From Candidatus Cloacimonadota bacterium (GTDB taxonomy: Bacteria > Cloacimonadota > Cloacimonadia > Cloacimonadales > TCS61): DNA of 51,239 nucleotides. The DNA lies in the NCBI GenBank assembly GCA_021734245.1, contig JAIPJH010000011.1, forward strand, positions 1 to 51,239, read 5' to 3'. The notes below the pieces were generated by a model, which did no database searches, was not told the origin of the DNA, and saw nothing but the letters and a program-made list of their open reading frames with translations. A program made the translations under genes and the position numbers. This document shows positions 1 to 7,996 of this stretch, piece by piece; the stretch's first letter is position 1; each line of letters starts with the position of its first letter.

Positions 1-173
1 GCTGCTCTGCATCGGGGTTTTCCAAATTTTCTCCCCTGTTTGAGGGGAGATCCGGCAGTTGCCGGAGAGGGGTAAATAATGAAAATTCGATTTTCAGCTT
101 GCTGAAATAAATTTAGCGAAATACACCTTGGCTCTGCCACGGTGATAGTCAAATTTAAGAATTTTCTTTATTT
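1..173. repeat. 173-nt dispersed palindromic repeat, copy 1
   Basis: This stretch matches 33240-33412 at 170 of 173 positions with no gaps (differences at 17, 80 and 149). It holds nested hairpins: TCTCCCCT/AGGGGAGA around 30-50, CCGGCA/TGCCGG around 52-65, and TTCAGC/GCTGAA around 92-105. An outer pair of 14-nt arms near 74-87 and 160-173 encloses the right half. It lies just downstream of the minus-strand gene at 207. It may extend left of the window, because the other copies are preceded by a TTCCTC-like word. Confidence 0.9.
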
Positions 174-206
174 CGGAAACCTGGCATTCGAAAGTCTGCC
201 AGGTTT

Positions 207-740
207 TTAATAATCATCGTATTCAATTATTTCAAATTTCAATTCGATATTTTGATCGTTTTCATATAAAGAACAACTAAGGATTACAGTTAAACCAGAA
301 TATGAAGGACAGCGCATATCAATCCAATGAAAAGTTCCATTACTATTAATATCTTCATTCAAACTCCAGTTTCCAAACTTATTTTGTTCTTTAATATTAA
401 AGAGAAAGTTTTTCAGATTTTGAAGGTAGCTTGAAGCTTTTTCATGATTATTTCCTTCGAAATATTGTACTATTACTGTATAACCGCTTTCACCATCTTC
501 ATACCAATATTCATAATATGCAACTTCCGCTCCTGGAAAATCAACATTAACTAATTTATTGCCAAATGTGCCATGAACTTTATTCTCAGAAATAACTTCT
601 TTGAAGTAATTATCTGATGAATTCAGAATACTGGAAACAGCTTGATAAAATTTTTCGGAATCAATTGCATCTGATGATTGAGCTTCAACATTAAAGATAA
701 GTCCAGTAATAACTATCATTACAAAGAATATTTTTTTCAT
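207..740 (-). CDS. secreted protein of unknown function
   Basis: The product is 177 residues and I do not recognise its family. It starts with Lys-Lys followed by a hydrophobic stretch (about residues 3-20, ending near VEAQS), a likely Sec signal peptide. The mature part has aromatic-rich, strand-like segments (YYEYWYEDGESGY, GTFHWIDM) and no membrane anchor. The start at 740 was chosen over a longer reading to 779 because GGAGGA lies five bases upstream and the signal peptide then begins at the first residue. It is monocistronic, with a repeat on each side. Export to the periplasm or cell surface is inferred. Confidence 0.65.
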   Translation of the reverse strand: MKKIFFVMIVITGLIFNVEAQSSDAIDSEKFYQAVSSILNSSDNYFKEVISENKVHGTFGNKLVNVDFPGAEVAYYEYWYEDGESGYTVIVQYFEGNNHEKASSYLQNLKNFLFNIKEQNKFGNWSLNEDINSNGTFHWIDMRCPSYSGLTVILSCSLYENDQNIELKFEIIEYDDY

Positions 741-792
741 AAGTTCCTCCAATCTATTATCTTCATATGAGTTCTGCATAATAGAGTTTTTT

Positions 793-930
793 CGTCTTCC
801 TGACGTTTTCTTCCAAGTTGTTCTTACGGCTTCGAGAAACTACGCCGGCACAAGTGGGAAGGATCTCGCTTTAATGAGATTCTTCAGTAGATATTTCCTG
901 AAAGAAACTTCAGAATGACTGCATTTTTAA
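793..930. repeat. dispersed GGATCTC-family repeat, copy a
   Basis: Positions 817-867 match 22747-22797 with a single mismatch (51 nt). The unit begins with CGTCTTCCTGACG and contains GGAAGGATCTC, followed by a GAGATTCTTC word. It fills the gap between the secreted protein and the BtpA gene. Related units lie at 4411-4562, 22747-22910 and 47383-47515. Confidence 0.8.
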
Positions 931-954
931 TTATACAGATTCCTTTTATTTTCA

Positions 955-1764
955 TCAACCTTTTAGGTTCTCAATTTTTGTAATGAATTTTTTTACTCTG
1001 TTTTCACTTACACTATTCTGCCAGTTTCCATCTATTTTGAAATGAGAACCAATTATAAATCCGTCAGCATAATTCCAATATTCAGAGATGTTTTGGATCG
1101 ATATTCCTGAACCGATCAAAATGGCTAGTTTTGTAGATCTTTCAGCTTCTTTCAAATCAGAAAGCTCGGTTTTTTCCGAAGTGGATTTGCCGGTGATGAT
1201 GATGCCATCACTCAAGAAGAATTCAGCGGCTTTGGTAAAATCGGAGATGCTTAGATCAGATGTGATAGCATGAGATGAATGCTTCTTCTGGACATCAGTG
1301 AAAATGGCAATGTGTTCAGCTCCGATTTTTTTGCGAAATCGCATCAATTCTCCGGCATCGGAGTTCATCAAGCCCTCATCAGCAATGTGGGAAAATACAA
1401 AACCTTCACAACGGACGAATTCGCATTCGGCAGCAAGTGCTGCCGCCAAAGCCGCCTGATTGGCTCCTGCCAGAATTTGCAAACCGCAGGGCAAATTCAC
1501 TTCGCATTTCACTTCTCGGGCAATAGCAGTCATTGCAGCTGTAATCTCCGGACCAACTTCCCGATTCAAATAGGGAACATCGTGCATGTTTTCCAGCATG
1601 ATCGCATCAACTCCACATTCCTGGTAGATTTTTGCTTCTTTGACAGCTAAATCAATAATTTCAGCAATTGTTTTGTCATTTTTTGGTGTTCCCGGCAAAG
1701 CCTGAACATGGATCATTCCAATAATTTTTTTAGTCTTGAAAAAATCTACTGTAAATTTGTTCAT
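955..1764 (-). CDS. BtpA/SgcQ family TIM-barrel protein
   Basis: The product is 269 residues, full length for the BtpA family (photosystem I biogenesis protein BtpA and SgcQ relatives, predicted phosphate-binding TIM barrels). The N-terminal family signature is visible as GMIHVQALPGTP (about residues 16-27). It is followed by DAIMLENMHDVPYL (about 51-64) and a C-terminal LIGSGIS phosphate-site-like segment. The start ATG at 1764 overlaps the TAA of the upstream symporter by one base (TAATG), which implies translational coupling. An in-frame TTG twelve bases earlier is less likely because AAAGGA abuts it directly. The upstream TPP riboswitch should control both genes. The family's reaction is not established, so a role in thiamine or precursor metabolism is inference from context. 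Confidence 0.85.
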   Translation of the reverse strand: MNKFTVDFFKTKKIIGMIHVQALPGTPKNDKTIAEIIDLAVKEAKIYQECGVDAIMLENMHDVPYLNREVGPEITAAMTAIAREVKCEVNLPCGLQILAGANQAALAAALAAECEFVRCEGFVFSHIADEGLMNSDAGELMRFRKKIGAEHIAIFTDVQKKHSSHAITSDLSISDFTKAAEFFLSDGIIITGKSTSEKTELSDLKEAERSTKLAILIGSGISIQNISEYWNYADGFIIGSHFKIDGNWQNSVSENRVKKFITKIENLKG

Positions 1765-2147
1765 TATATTTTCCAATCCTTTCTAACGCATTTACAAAAA
1801 CCGTGATAAATAGCACAGATTCCTCCAAAAATGGAGAAAAATCCCCAGAACAATGGAAGTGCAAAAATGTGCATTATGGAAATTTCACCGTTATTTGCCT
1901 TCACACTTTCCGAGATTATTGGAACGTAATAAATTCCAGCTGTAACAAGCATGCAGCCTGCTACGATCGCCGCATGACCAAAAATGATCATCCCATAGCG
2001 GTTTTTCACAAATGTTATCGTTATCAATCCTGTTGCTATGATCAATTTTACGAGAGCCCACATAATGATGCCCTGAGCAAAATGAATGACTGCAAAAACC
2101 AGCAATCCAATTCCCAATAATAATGTAATAATACTTCCAATTTTCAT
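1764..2147 (-). other. possible independent start of the C-terminal membrane protein
   Basis: Within the symporter reading frame an ATG at 2147 is preceded by AAAGGAG seven bases upstream. Reading from it gives a 127-residue protein with about four hydrophobic helices. It may be a separate small membrane protein that became fused when a repeat removed the symporter's stop codon. Both products could be made. Confidence 0.45.
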
Positions 2148-3632
2148 CTCTTTCTCCTTTTCGTCATCCTGAGGTAGCTCAAAGCTTCGGCTTGGCAGGC
2201 AAAATGACGATGTTTTGAGTAATTTCTTTAATAATCCATAACTTATCAATCCCAATGAAGTTGCAATTATTCCCATATATAATTCATCCACATTTTGCCA
2301 GAAACCAGTTAGTGTAATATTGCGCCAAACTGAAACCGTGATAACTCCCAGAATACTGGCAAAAATAAACTGATTATCTTTTATTTTTCCCGGAAAGATA
2401 TAACCGTAAAGAACAGGTAATAATAAACAACTCGCCGAGTAACTTCCCAACGTTTTCCAAACATCTTTTATGTTCCCTTCAAATACAATTCCCAATATAA
2501 CTGCCAGAATTCCCACGAAAATGATTCCCAAATGATAAAGTGAAACTTTTCCTTTCAATTTTCTTGGCATCAGATCATAGGAAACTGTGGTGCCGGCAAT
2601 GAAAAGATAAGAATCCAATGTAGAAAGAATCGTAGCGAGAATCCCAGCCAAAACAAATCCTCTGATTCCTGCAGGTAGAATTTGCAAAGCATAGATCAGA
2701 TAAGCTTTATCGGAAGCTGCTTCTGGAATTACAGCTCGTGCGTACATTGCACCGCTGGTCGTGCAGATATCGAATAAAAACCAGATCAAGGTAGAAATCA
2801 AGATTCCATTTCTGGCTGCTTTCTCATTTTTGGCAGCAAAAACTCGCTGGTAGAAATTCGGATCGACTAAAGTGGAAAGTGCGATAAATCCCCAAACCAA
2901 AGTAGTTGCAAGACCAACTCCGCCTGTAGGTGAAAAATGTGTGGCTGGTAGATTGGCTTTCAGAAATCCGATTCCACCGAATATTTTTACTGAAAAAACC
3001 AGAACTAAAAACACCCCCAGACACATCACGAAAAACTGTACGATATCAGAAAATACAACTGCCCGAAATCCACCATAAAGTGTATAGATAATAACGATCG
3101 TAGTTCCGATCAGCATACTTACAAATAGGGTTCCACCAAAAATTGCCTGAATCAGCAATCCCAAACTTATGACATAAGCGATAGGAAGCACATTGAAAAA
3201 ATTGAAAACAGCACTCAGTTTTTCCGATTTAGGACCGAACATTTTCCCTACCAGATTAGGCAGCGTTACAGCTTTATATTTGGAAACTTTCTTCACAATG
3301 AAAAGTGCAAAAATAATGTAGGCAATATACCAGAAAAAACCCTGTGTTACAAAGTTGAAGATTCCTTGTTCAAAGGCGATCTTAGTCACGCCGAAAATGC
3401 CACCATACCAGGTTGCAACCAAGGTTGCCACAAACATCGGCAGAGTTAACTGTCTTCCCATCAAAAGCAGATCCAGAAAATTATATTCTTCGCTGTTTTT
3501 CTTTTTAACTTTTCTCTTGAGAGTCTGTCCATAAATGATTGCTGCAAAAGTAATTAATAAAACCGCTGAGAAAACTATCCAGTCAGCTGATGTTATTATC
3601 GATTTGTAATCGACCGTACTTTCAAAATTCAT
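1764..3632 (-). CDS. sodium:solute symporter, fused to a C-terminal 4-TM segment
   Basis: The product is 622 residues. Residues 1 to about 475 are a sodium:solute symporter (SSS family) with many membrane segments and the conserved YGGFRAVVFSDIVQ motif. Family members are usually about 480-550 residues. Residues about 475-495 come from an intergenic-type palindromic repeat (2161-2210). The last 127 residues form about four membrane helices with their own start signal. A TPP riboswitch lies directly upstream, and AAAGGAG precedes the ATG by six bases. SSS transporters under THI-box control have been proposed as thiamine or precursor importers (ThiV-like, from memory of comparative genomics), so that is the best guess for the substrate. 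It forms an operon with the BtpA gene. Confidence 0.85.
   Translation of the reverse strand: MNFESTVDYKSIITSADWIVFSAVLLITFAAIIYGQTLKRKVKKKNSEEYNFLDLLLMGRQLTLPMFVATLVATWYGGIFGVTKIAFEQGIFNFVTQGFFWYIAYIIFALFIVKKVSKYKAVTLPNLVGKMFGPKSEKLSAVFNFFNVLPIAYVISLGLLIQAIFGGTLFVSMLIGTTIVIIYTLYGGFRAVVFSDIVQFFVMCLGVFLVLVFSVKIFGGIGFLKANLPATHFSPTGGVGLATTLVWGFIALSTLVDPNFYQRVFAAKNEKAARNGILISTLIWFLFDICTTSGAMYARAVIPEAASDKAYLIYALQILPAGIRGFVLAGILATILSTLDSYLFIAGTTVSYDLMPRKLKGKVSLYHLGIIFVGILAVILGIVFEGNIKDVWKTLGSYSASCLLLPVLYGYIFPGKIKDNQFIFASILGVITVSVWRNITLTGFWQNVDELYMGIIATSLGLISYGLLKKLLKTSSFCLPSRSFELPQDDEKEKEMKIGSIITLLLGIGLLVFAVIHFAQGIIMWALVKLIIATGLITITFVKNRYGMIIFGHAAIVAGCMLVTAGIYYVPIISESVKANNGEISIMHIFALPLFWGFFSIFGGICAIYHGFCKCVRKDWKI
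2161..2210. repeat. palindromic intergenic repeat inside the symporter frame
   Basis: The 50-nt unit has perfect 7-nt inverted ends (TCGTCAT at 2161-2167 and ATGACGA at 2204-2210) and an inner AAGCTTCGGCTT hairpin. CGTCATCCTGA words occur in the intergenic repeats at 47277 and elsewhere. On the minus strand it is read through in frame as low-information protein. Confidence 0.65.
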
Positions 3633-3639
3633 TTCACTC

Positions 3640-3735
3640 CTTTTTCGGAATTACCCGAACAAGTTCTAAGGGTCGCTTCCACCTCTCAGCACTTTCCCGC
3701 CTTTTTGCAGGAAGGCTCCCCTGTTTCTATTCGGA
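3640..3735 (-). promoter_or_regulatory. TPP (THI-box) riboswitch upstream of the SSS transporter
   Basis: Read on the minus strand, the conserved TPP aptamer elements appear in order: ACAGGGGAGC, GCTGAGA, ACCCTTAGAAC, TTGTTCGGGTAAT, then CCGAAAAAGGAG. The 3' end runs into the AAAGGAG ribosome binding site of the symporter, which starts at 3632. The spacing suggests translational control by sequestering that site. In known systems ligand binding lowers expression when thiamine pyrophosphate is plentiful. Confidence 0.9.
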
Positions 3736-3790
3736 AAGATTTTGAAATTAGAATAAAAGTCAAATCATTTTATCAAAACATAAGTTTAGC

Positions 3791-3846
3791 AAAACCCTGA
3801 AAAGGTTTCTTCCACAGAATCTTGCATTAAACACTTTCAGGGTTTT
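3791..3846. repeat. 12-nt inverted repeat in the intergenic region
   Basis: AAAACCCTGAAA at 3791-3802 is perfectly complementary to TTTCAGGGTTTT at 3835-3846. The 32-nt spacer contains a further AAGGTTTC word. No T-run follows, so this looks more like a palindromic repeat unit than a terminator. No gene was seen in 3736-3982. Confidence 0.6.
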
Positions 3847-3982
3847 AAGCAGGAAAAACCTTGCGTCGCAATGGTTGAATAATTGAATGAATTTCTAAAT
3901 ATCCTTGAAACTGCTAATCAGGAAGAAAATCTGGAGAAAGCCTGCCAAAGGTAGAGAAGCCTTTTCAAGTTAAGAAAAAAAA

Positions 3983-4144
3983 CACGCATCCCCCGAAAAA
4001 TTTGGAAAGTATAAACCTAATTTATTGTAATAAATGAAATTGAATTGATTTCACAGGTTAAAAATTCATGGGCTTGAAAAAAATGAAATTATTGTGTTTT
4101 TTTTGTTGCTTACTGAAAAATAAATATTTTTCGGGGGATGCGTG
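3983..4144. mobile_element. MITE-like element, 19-bp terminal inverted repeats
   Basis: The 162-bp element has perfect 19-nt inverted ends, 3983-4001 and 4126-4144, beginning CACGCATCCCCCG. The interior is AT-rich and has no reading frame of note. An AAGAAAAAAA word directly abuts both ends (3972-3982 and 4145-4154), as expected of a 9-10 bp target-site duplication. It sits exactly between two divergent TPP riboswitches. The family of the mobilising transposase is unknown. Confidence 0.7.
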
Positions 4145-4214
4145 AAGAAAAAAACCATTTGACATCGAAATCATCCCAGTGAAAGTCGACTTTAGATCTT
4201 TAAGAAATTAGTGT

Positions 4215-4291
4215 GTAAATCTGATTTAGGGGTGCCGGAAGGCTGAGATAATACCCTTGAACCTGATCTGGATAATGCCAGCGGAGGAAAT
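4215..4291 (+). promoter_or_regulatory. TPP (THI-box) riboswitch, plus strand
   Basis: A textbook TPP aptamer: GGGGTGCC, GGCTGAGA, ATACCCTTGAACCTGATC, then TGGATAATGCCAGCGGAGG. The 3' end supplies a GGAGG ribosome binding site for a short ORF, and a terminator-like hairpin follows within 30 bases. A TTGACA word at 4159 is a possible -35 box. The likely target is the TonB-dependent receptor at 4690, which is now separated from it by a repeat. Confidence 0.95.
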
Positions 4292-4366
4292 ATGAAGAAA
4301 TTGATAAAGTATCGAAATAAACCACATTCCCGTTATCTGCTGGGATGTGGTTTTTTTTGTTTTTAA
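4292..4366 (+). CDS. 24-residue leader ORF after the riboswitch
   Basis: The ATG at 4292 is five bases after GGAGG in the riboswitch 3' end. The frame encodes a Lys/Arg-rich start (MKKLIKYRNK) and ends inside the terminator T-run with GCGFFCF and TAA. It could be a leader peptide, the remnant 5' end of a gene displaced by the following repeat, or chance. No homologue is recognised. Confidence 0.3.
   Translation: MKKLIKYRNKPHSRYLLGCGFFCF
4320..4358 (+). terminator. terminator hairpin, riboswitch expression platform
   Basis: ACCACATTCCC pairs with GGGATGTGGT (one bulge) and is followed by eight T residues. Its position 30 bases after the TPP aptamer suggests transcriptional attenuation in addition to control of the ribosome binding site. 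Confidence 0.8.
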
Positions 4367-4410
4367 ATGTAATTCTGAAGAAAGAAACTTCGGAATGAAG
4401 ATGAAACAAG

Positions 4411-4562
4411 ACGTCTTCCTGAGGTATCTACAGATTTTCAAAGAAAATCTTCTTACTGCGGCATATAGCTTTGCTTTCGACTGTGTCCGGCGAAGCTTTG
4501 CGAAGACGGAAGGATCTCGTGAAAACTCTTTTAGTTTTACTTCTCGGAAATGCAATGGAGAT
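4411..4562. repeat. dispersed GGATCTC-family repeat, copy b
   Basis: Positions 4468-4521 match the reverse complement of 22832-22885 with a mismatch of one base (54 nt). The unit begins CGTCTTCCTGAGG and contains GGAAGGATCTCGTG. The rest of the gap (4563-4689) holds two more hairpins: TTCTCCT/AGGAGAA near 4609-4626, and CTGAACCACTC pairing with GAGTGGTCAG near 4633-4655. These separate the riboswitch and terminator from the receptor gene. Confidence 0.8.
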
Positions 4563-4689
4563 CGTTTCGTAAGAAATTTTGTAAGATTCCTCGCAAAGAC
4601 AGTACACTTTCTCCTCGATAGGAGAAGGTGGTCTGAACCACTCGTGAGTGGTCAGATCGGATAAGGTTGAAAAAAAAGGAGCGAAAAAG

Positions 4690-7146
4690 ATGAAGAAATT
4701 ATTTTTAATTATATTTATAATATTTTTAGCTGATCTGCTATTGGCAGATACTCTGATCGGTCAAATTCGATCAGCAGAAGAAGATAAGGCTTTGGAAGGT
4801 GTTTCTGTTTATCTTGAAGGAATGAATAAAGGCACGATAAGCGATGAAAAAGGAAATTTTGTAATTAAGGATCTGGAACCAGGACATTACTTTATAAATT
4901 TCACTCGCATGGGTTATAAATCTTTTCAGAAAGAAATTGATTTCCCCCAGGTTTACAGTTTGCAGATCAAGTTGAAAAGAAAACCGACTATGATCGAAGG
5001 AATGCGCGTTTCATCGACAGTTGCGGTGGAAAGAGAAACACCAGTTACATTTACGAATATGAAAAAAAAGGAAATTGAGGAAGCTAATTTTGGTCAGGAT
5101 ATTCCCATGCTGATGAATGAACTACCCAACGTATTTTCTTACGCAGATGCCGGCAGCCCGATGGGATATTCTTATCTCAAAATTCGCGGTTTCGATCAGA
5201 AGCGAATTGGGGTGATGATCAATGGAATTCCCCTCAATGATCCGGAAGATCATCAGGTTTACTGGGTTGATATGCCCGATTTTGCTGAAAGCATTTCCGA
5301 TATTCAATTCCAGCGCGGAGTAGGAAGTTCCATTTACGGAGTTTCTACTTTTGGTGGTTCATTGAATATGCAGACAAATCATGCAACTAAGAAAGAAGGT
5401 TCCGAACTTTTTGCTAATTTTGGAAGTTATAATACTGTAAAATACGGCTTCAAAACAACTCATGATATAATGAACTATTTCAAACTCAATCTACGGCTTT
5501 CCCGCATCACTTCCGATGGTTATCGAGATAACAGCAAAACAGAGCAGCATTCCTATTTTGCAGGTCTCAGCAAGATCGGAGAACGCAGCATCACGGAACT
5601 TAATTTCTACGGTGGGAACGAACTCACTCATGCTGCCTGGTACGCCTCCTGGGAAGGTGATCTGCAGGAAAATCACCAGCACAATCCCATCACTTATGAT
5701 AATGAAATCGATGATTTCAGCCAGCCACATTATGAATTGCATCACAAATATATGATCAACGAAAACCTGAATTCAGAAAATTCTCTTTTCTACATAAAAG
5801 GGAAAGGTTATTATGAACAGTACAAAGAAGATCGAGATCTCTGGGAATTTGGTCTGGCAGCCGATCCTGAAACGATCGAAACTGATCTGATCCGCCAGAA
5901 ATGGGTAGAAAAAAATCAGTATGGCTGGGTGGGAAATCTGCATTGGAACCATCGGTTTGGAAATCTTACAATTGGCAGTTATATCAGCCTTTTCGACAGC
6001 GAACATTGGGGAGAAATTGAAGAAGTTATTGGAGCTGATACTTTAAGTGTCAGTTATGAGAAAAATCAGGAATATCACAATTACACAGGAGATAAAAAAT
6101 ATTATACATTTTACATCAATGAAATCTTCAAACCAATTGAAAAAATAAGTATCATGGCAAACCTTCATTATCAGATGATCGACTATAAATTCCGGCAGCA
6201 TGAATCCGGTAATTTTGCCGGTGAAAATCTTCATTCCTACGAAGTTGATTACAACTTTTTCAATCCCAGATTTGGAGTTAATTACAACTTGAATGAATCG
6301 TTCAACATTTATGGAAATCTTTCTTTTGCGCAACGTGAGCCAACCGATGGCGAACTTTTCGATCTGTGGGATGGACCGGACGATTTAGGCGTTGCCCCGC
6401 TTTTTGCCAATGCAGATACGATTTATGTGAATGGCCAGATCGATCACATCAAGTGGAGCGATCCTTATGTGAAAGAAGAAAAGCTGATGGATATTGAATT
6501 GGGATTTGGTTACGATGCCGGAAGTTGGAAAATCAAAGCGAATCTCTTCCAAATGAATTTCCAGGATGAAATTATCGGCTATGGAACTATGGATGATGAT
6601 GGTGATCCAATCCGTGGAAATGCCGATGAAACAGTGCATCGCGGAGTGGAGCTTGAAGTGAAAGCAGAAATATTTCCAGATCTGAGTTTGAGTGGAAGTT
6701 TCAGTTACAACGATAATTATTTCGAGAAATTTATTATGAAAGACTGGGATGCCAACTGGAATGTTATCGATGTAGATTATTCCGGTAATAAAATAGGTGG
6801 TTTCCCCGATATTCTAGCAAGTTCCAAACTTTCTTATGAATGGAAATCTCTATTGACTTCCTTGCAAATTCAACACGTTGGAAAACAATATCTGGATAAC
6901 ACGGAAAATGAAGATCGCATTGTAGAAGCATATCAACTTTTGAATTTTGGTTTTAGTTATAAATTTGATGAATTACTAAAGAAAACAGACGTTGCCGTGA
7001 ATTTGAAAATTAATAATCTTCTGGATAAAGAATACGAAACATCTGGCTATTATGATCCGTGGGGCGGACCTGACTGGAGTGGTGCGAATTATTATTTTCC
7101 CGGAGCTGGAAGAAATATAATTGCAGGAATCAGAGTAGGATTTTAG
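4690..7146 (+). CDS. TonB-dependent outer-membrane receptor, probably for thiamine
   Basis: The product is 818 residues. It has a signal peptide (MKKLFLIIF..., cleaved near LLLADT), then a carboxypeptidase-regulatory-like beta-sandwich (about residues 20-100; GQIRSAEE, GVSVYLEG, GNFVIKDLEPG). A plug domain follows (about 115-230; YLKIRGFDQKRIGVMINGIPLND, GSSIYGVSTFGGSLN), then a C-terminal barrel ending in Phe. The start at 4690 follows AAAAAAGGAG and the signal peptide; an earlier in-frame start at 4648 would add a charged tail. Such receptors pull scarce ligands across the outer membrane using TonB energy. The upstream TPP riboswitch suggests thiamine, as proposed for riboswitch-linked receptors in Bacteroidetes. 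The substrate remains inferred. Confidence 0.9.
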   Translation: MKKLFLIIFIIFLADLLLADTLIGQIRSAEEDKALEGVSVYLEGMNKGTISDEKGNFVIKDLEPGHYFINFTRMGYKSFQKEIDFPQVYSLQIKLKRKPTMIEGMRVSSTVAVERETPVTFTNMKKKEIEEANFGQDIPMLMNELPNVFSYADAGSPMGYSYLKIRGFDQKRIGVMINGIPLNDPEDHQVYWVDMPDFAESISDIQFQRGVGSSIYGVSTFGGSLNMQTNHATKKEGSELFANFGSYNTVKYGFKTTHDIMNYFKLNLRLSRITSDGYRDNSKTEQHSYFAGLSKIGERSITELNFYGGNELTHAAWYASWEGDLQENHQHNPITYDNEIDDFSQPHYELHHKYMINENLNSENSLFYIKGKGYYEQYKEDRDLWEFGLAADPETIETDLIRQKWVEKNQYGWVGNLHWNHRFGNLTIGSYISLFDSEHWGEIEEVIGADTLSVSYEKNQEYHNYTGDKKYYTFYINEIFKPIEKISIMANLHYQMIDYKFRQHESGNFAGENLHSYEVDYNFFNPRFGVNYNLNESFNIYGNLSFAQREPTDGELFDLWDGPDDLGVAPLFANADTIYVNGQIDHIKWSDPYVKEEKLMDIELGFGYDAGSWKIKANLFQMNFQDEIIGYGTMDDDGDPIRGNADETVHRGVELEVKAEIFPDLSLSGSFSYNDNYFEKFIMKDWDANWNVIDVDYSGNKIGGFPDILASSKLSYEWKSLLTSLQIQHVGKQYLDNTENEDRIVEAYQLLNFGFSYKFDELLKKTDVAVNLKINNLLDKEYETSGYYDPWGGPDWSGANYYFPGAGRNIIAGIRVGF

Positions 7147-7226
7147 AGCTCCTTGCAAAGGTTTTTGAGCTCCTTGCTTATTCGACCTTCGCAAGGTTGT
7201 ATATGAATATATAAGTTAGCATACCG

Positions 7227-7250
7227 GGCAGACTGGAAGGTCTGCCTATT
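7227..7250. terminator. bidirectional terminator between convergent genes
   Basis: GGCAGAC and GTCTGCC form a 7-bp stem with a six-base loop, followed by TATTTT on the plus strand. It lies between the 3' ends of the receptor (plus) and the barrel protein (minus). CCTTGCAAAGG and CTTCGCAAGG words just upstream (7150-7198) belong to short palindromic repeats. Confidence 0.55.
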
Positions 7251-7251
7251 T

Positions 7252-7947
7252 TCAACCTTTGATGATAAAATATAACCTTACACCATAATGATTGAAACTA
7301 TCTATTTTTTCAATATAATAATTCAATAAATCAGCACTTAAATCATTCATTGAGCTTCCAATAATACCTAAATTGTAATAAGGTTCAACAACAAAACCCA
7401 AACCTGGTTCTTCAAAACCTCCGAAAACGAATTTCGTGAAAAATTTAACGTGCATATTAATGTCTGTAACCGAATCATCATAATCTGTATCATCGATATC
7501 AGATTTCTCTCCAAAGCGTGTGAAATAACGCCAAAACATAAAATTTATTCCAATTCCCGGATCAAATGCGAAACTTCCGGAATCTATGTTTATACCGAAA
7601 TCCATTGGTAAACTCAAACATCTTAACCAAATGTCTTGTTGATGCTTCACACCGGAATTTCCTACCAGCAAAGCATGAGTTTTAGCTCGATTATATTGAA
7701 GTCCAAAAGAAAAACTGAAATAGGGCATTGCCAGACCAAAATCAAATACCATACCATGATTTAGATGAATTTCATCCATTTTAGATGTGAGATATTCCTC
7801 ATACACATCATTATATTCTTTAACAACTTTATTCAAATTCTTAAATGAGCCAGATGCAACATTGTAACCCATACCGAAGTAAGCTGTTTGACCAAATATC
7901 AGTTGAAAAGCGACAAAAATAAAAATGATAAAAAACAATTTCTTCAT
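7252..7947 (-). CDS. small secreted beta-barrel-like protein
   Basis: The product is 231 residues with a clear signal peptide (MKKLFFIIFIFVAFQLIFGQ). Alternating hydrophobic and aromatic strands follow (FSFSFGLQYN, FAFDPGIGINFMFW, GLGFVVEPYYNLG), ending in YFIIKG. This pattern suggests an eight- to ten-stranded outer-membrane barrel, but the family is not recognised. AGGAGGAAT precedes the ATG. It runs convergent to the TonB receptor and appears to be a single-gene unit. Its role is unknown. Confidence 0.7.
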   Translation of the reverse strand: MKKLFFIIFIFVAFQLIFGQTAYFGMGYNVASGSFKNLNKVVKEYNDVYEEYLTSKMDEIHLNHGMVFDFGLAMPYFSFSFGLQYNRAKTHALLVGNSGVKHQQDIWLRCLSLPMDFGINIDSGSFAFDPGIGINFMFWRYFTRFGEKSDIDDTDYDDSVTDINMHVKFFTKFVFGGFEEPGLGFVVEPYYNLGIIGSSMNDLSADLLNYYIEKIDSFNHYGVRLYFIIKG

Positions 7948-7996
7948 AAAATATTCCTCCTAAATTCAAACTAATGTATATTATTCAAGTTTCTTT

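Noticed and set aside
1779-3632. Calling the symporter a pantothenate or proline transporter.
   Set aside because: SSS substrates cannot be assigned from motifs alone. The TPP riboswitch is the only substrate clue and points to thiamine or a precursor.
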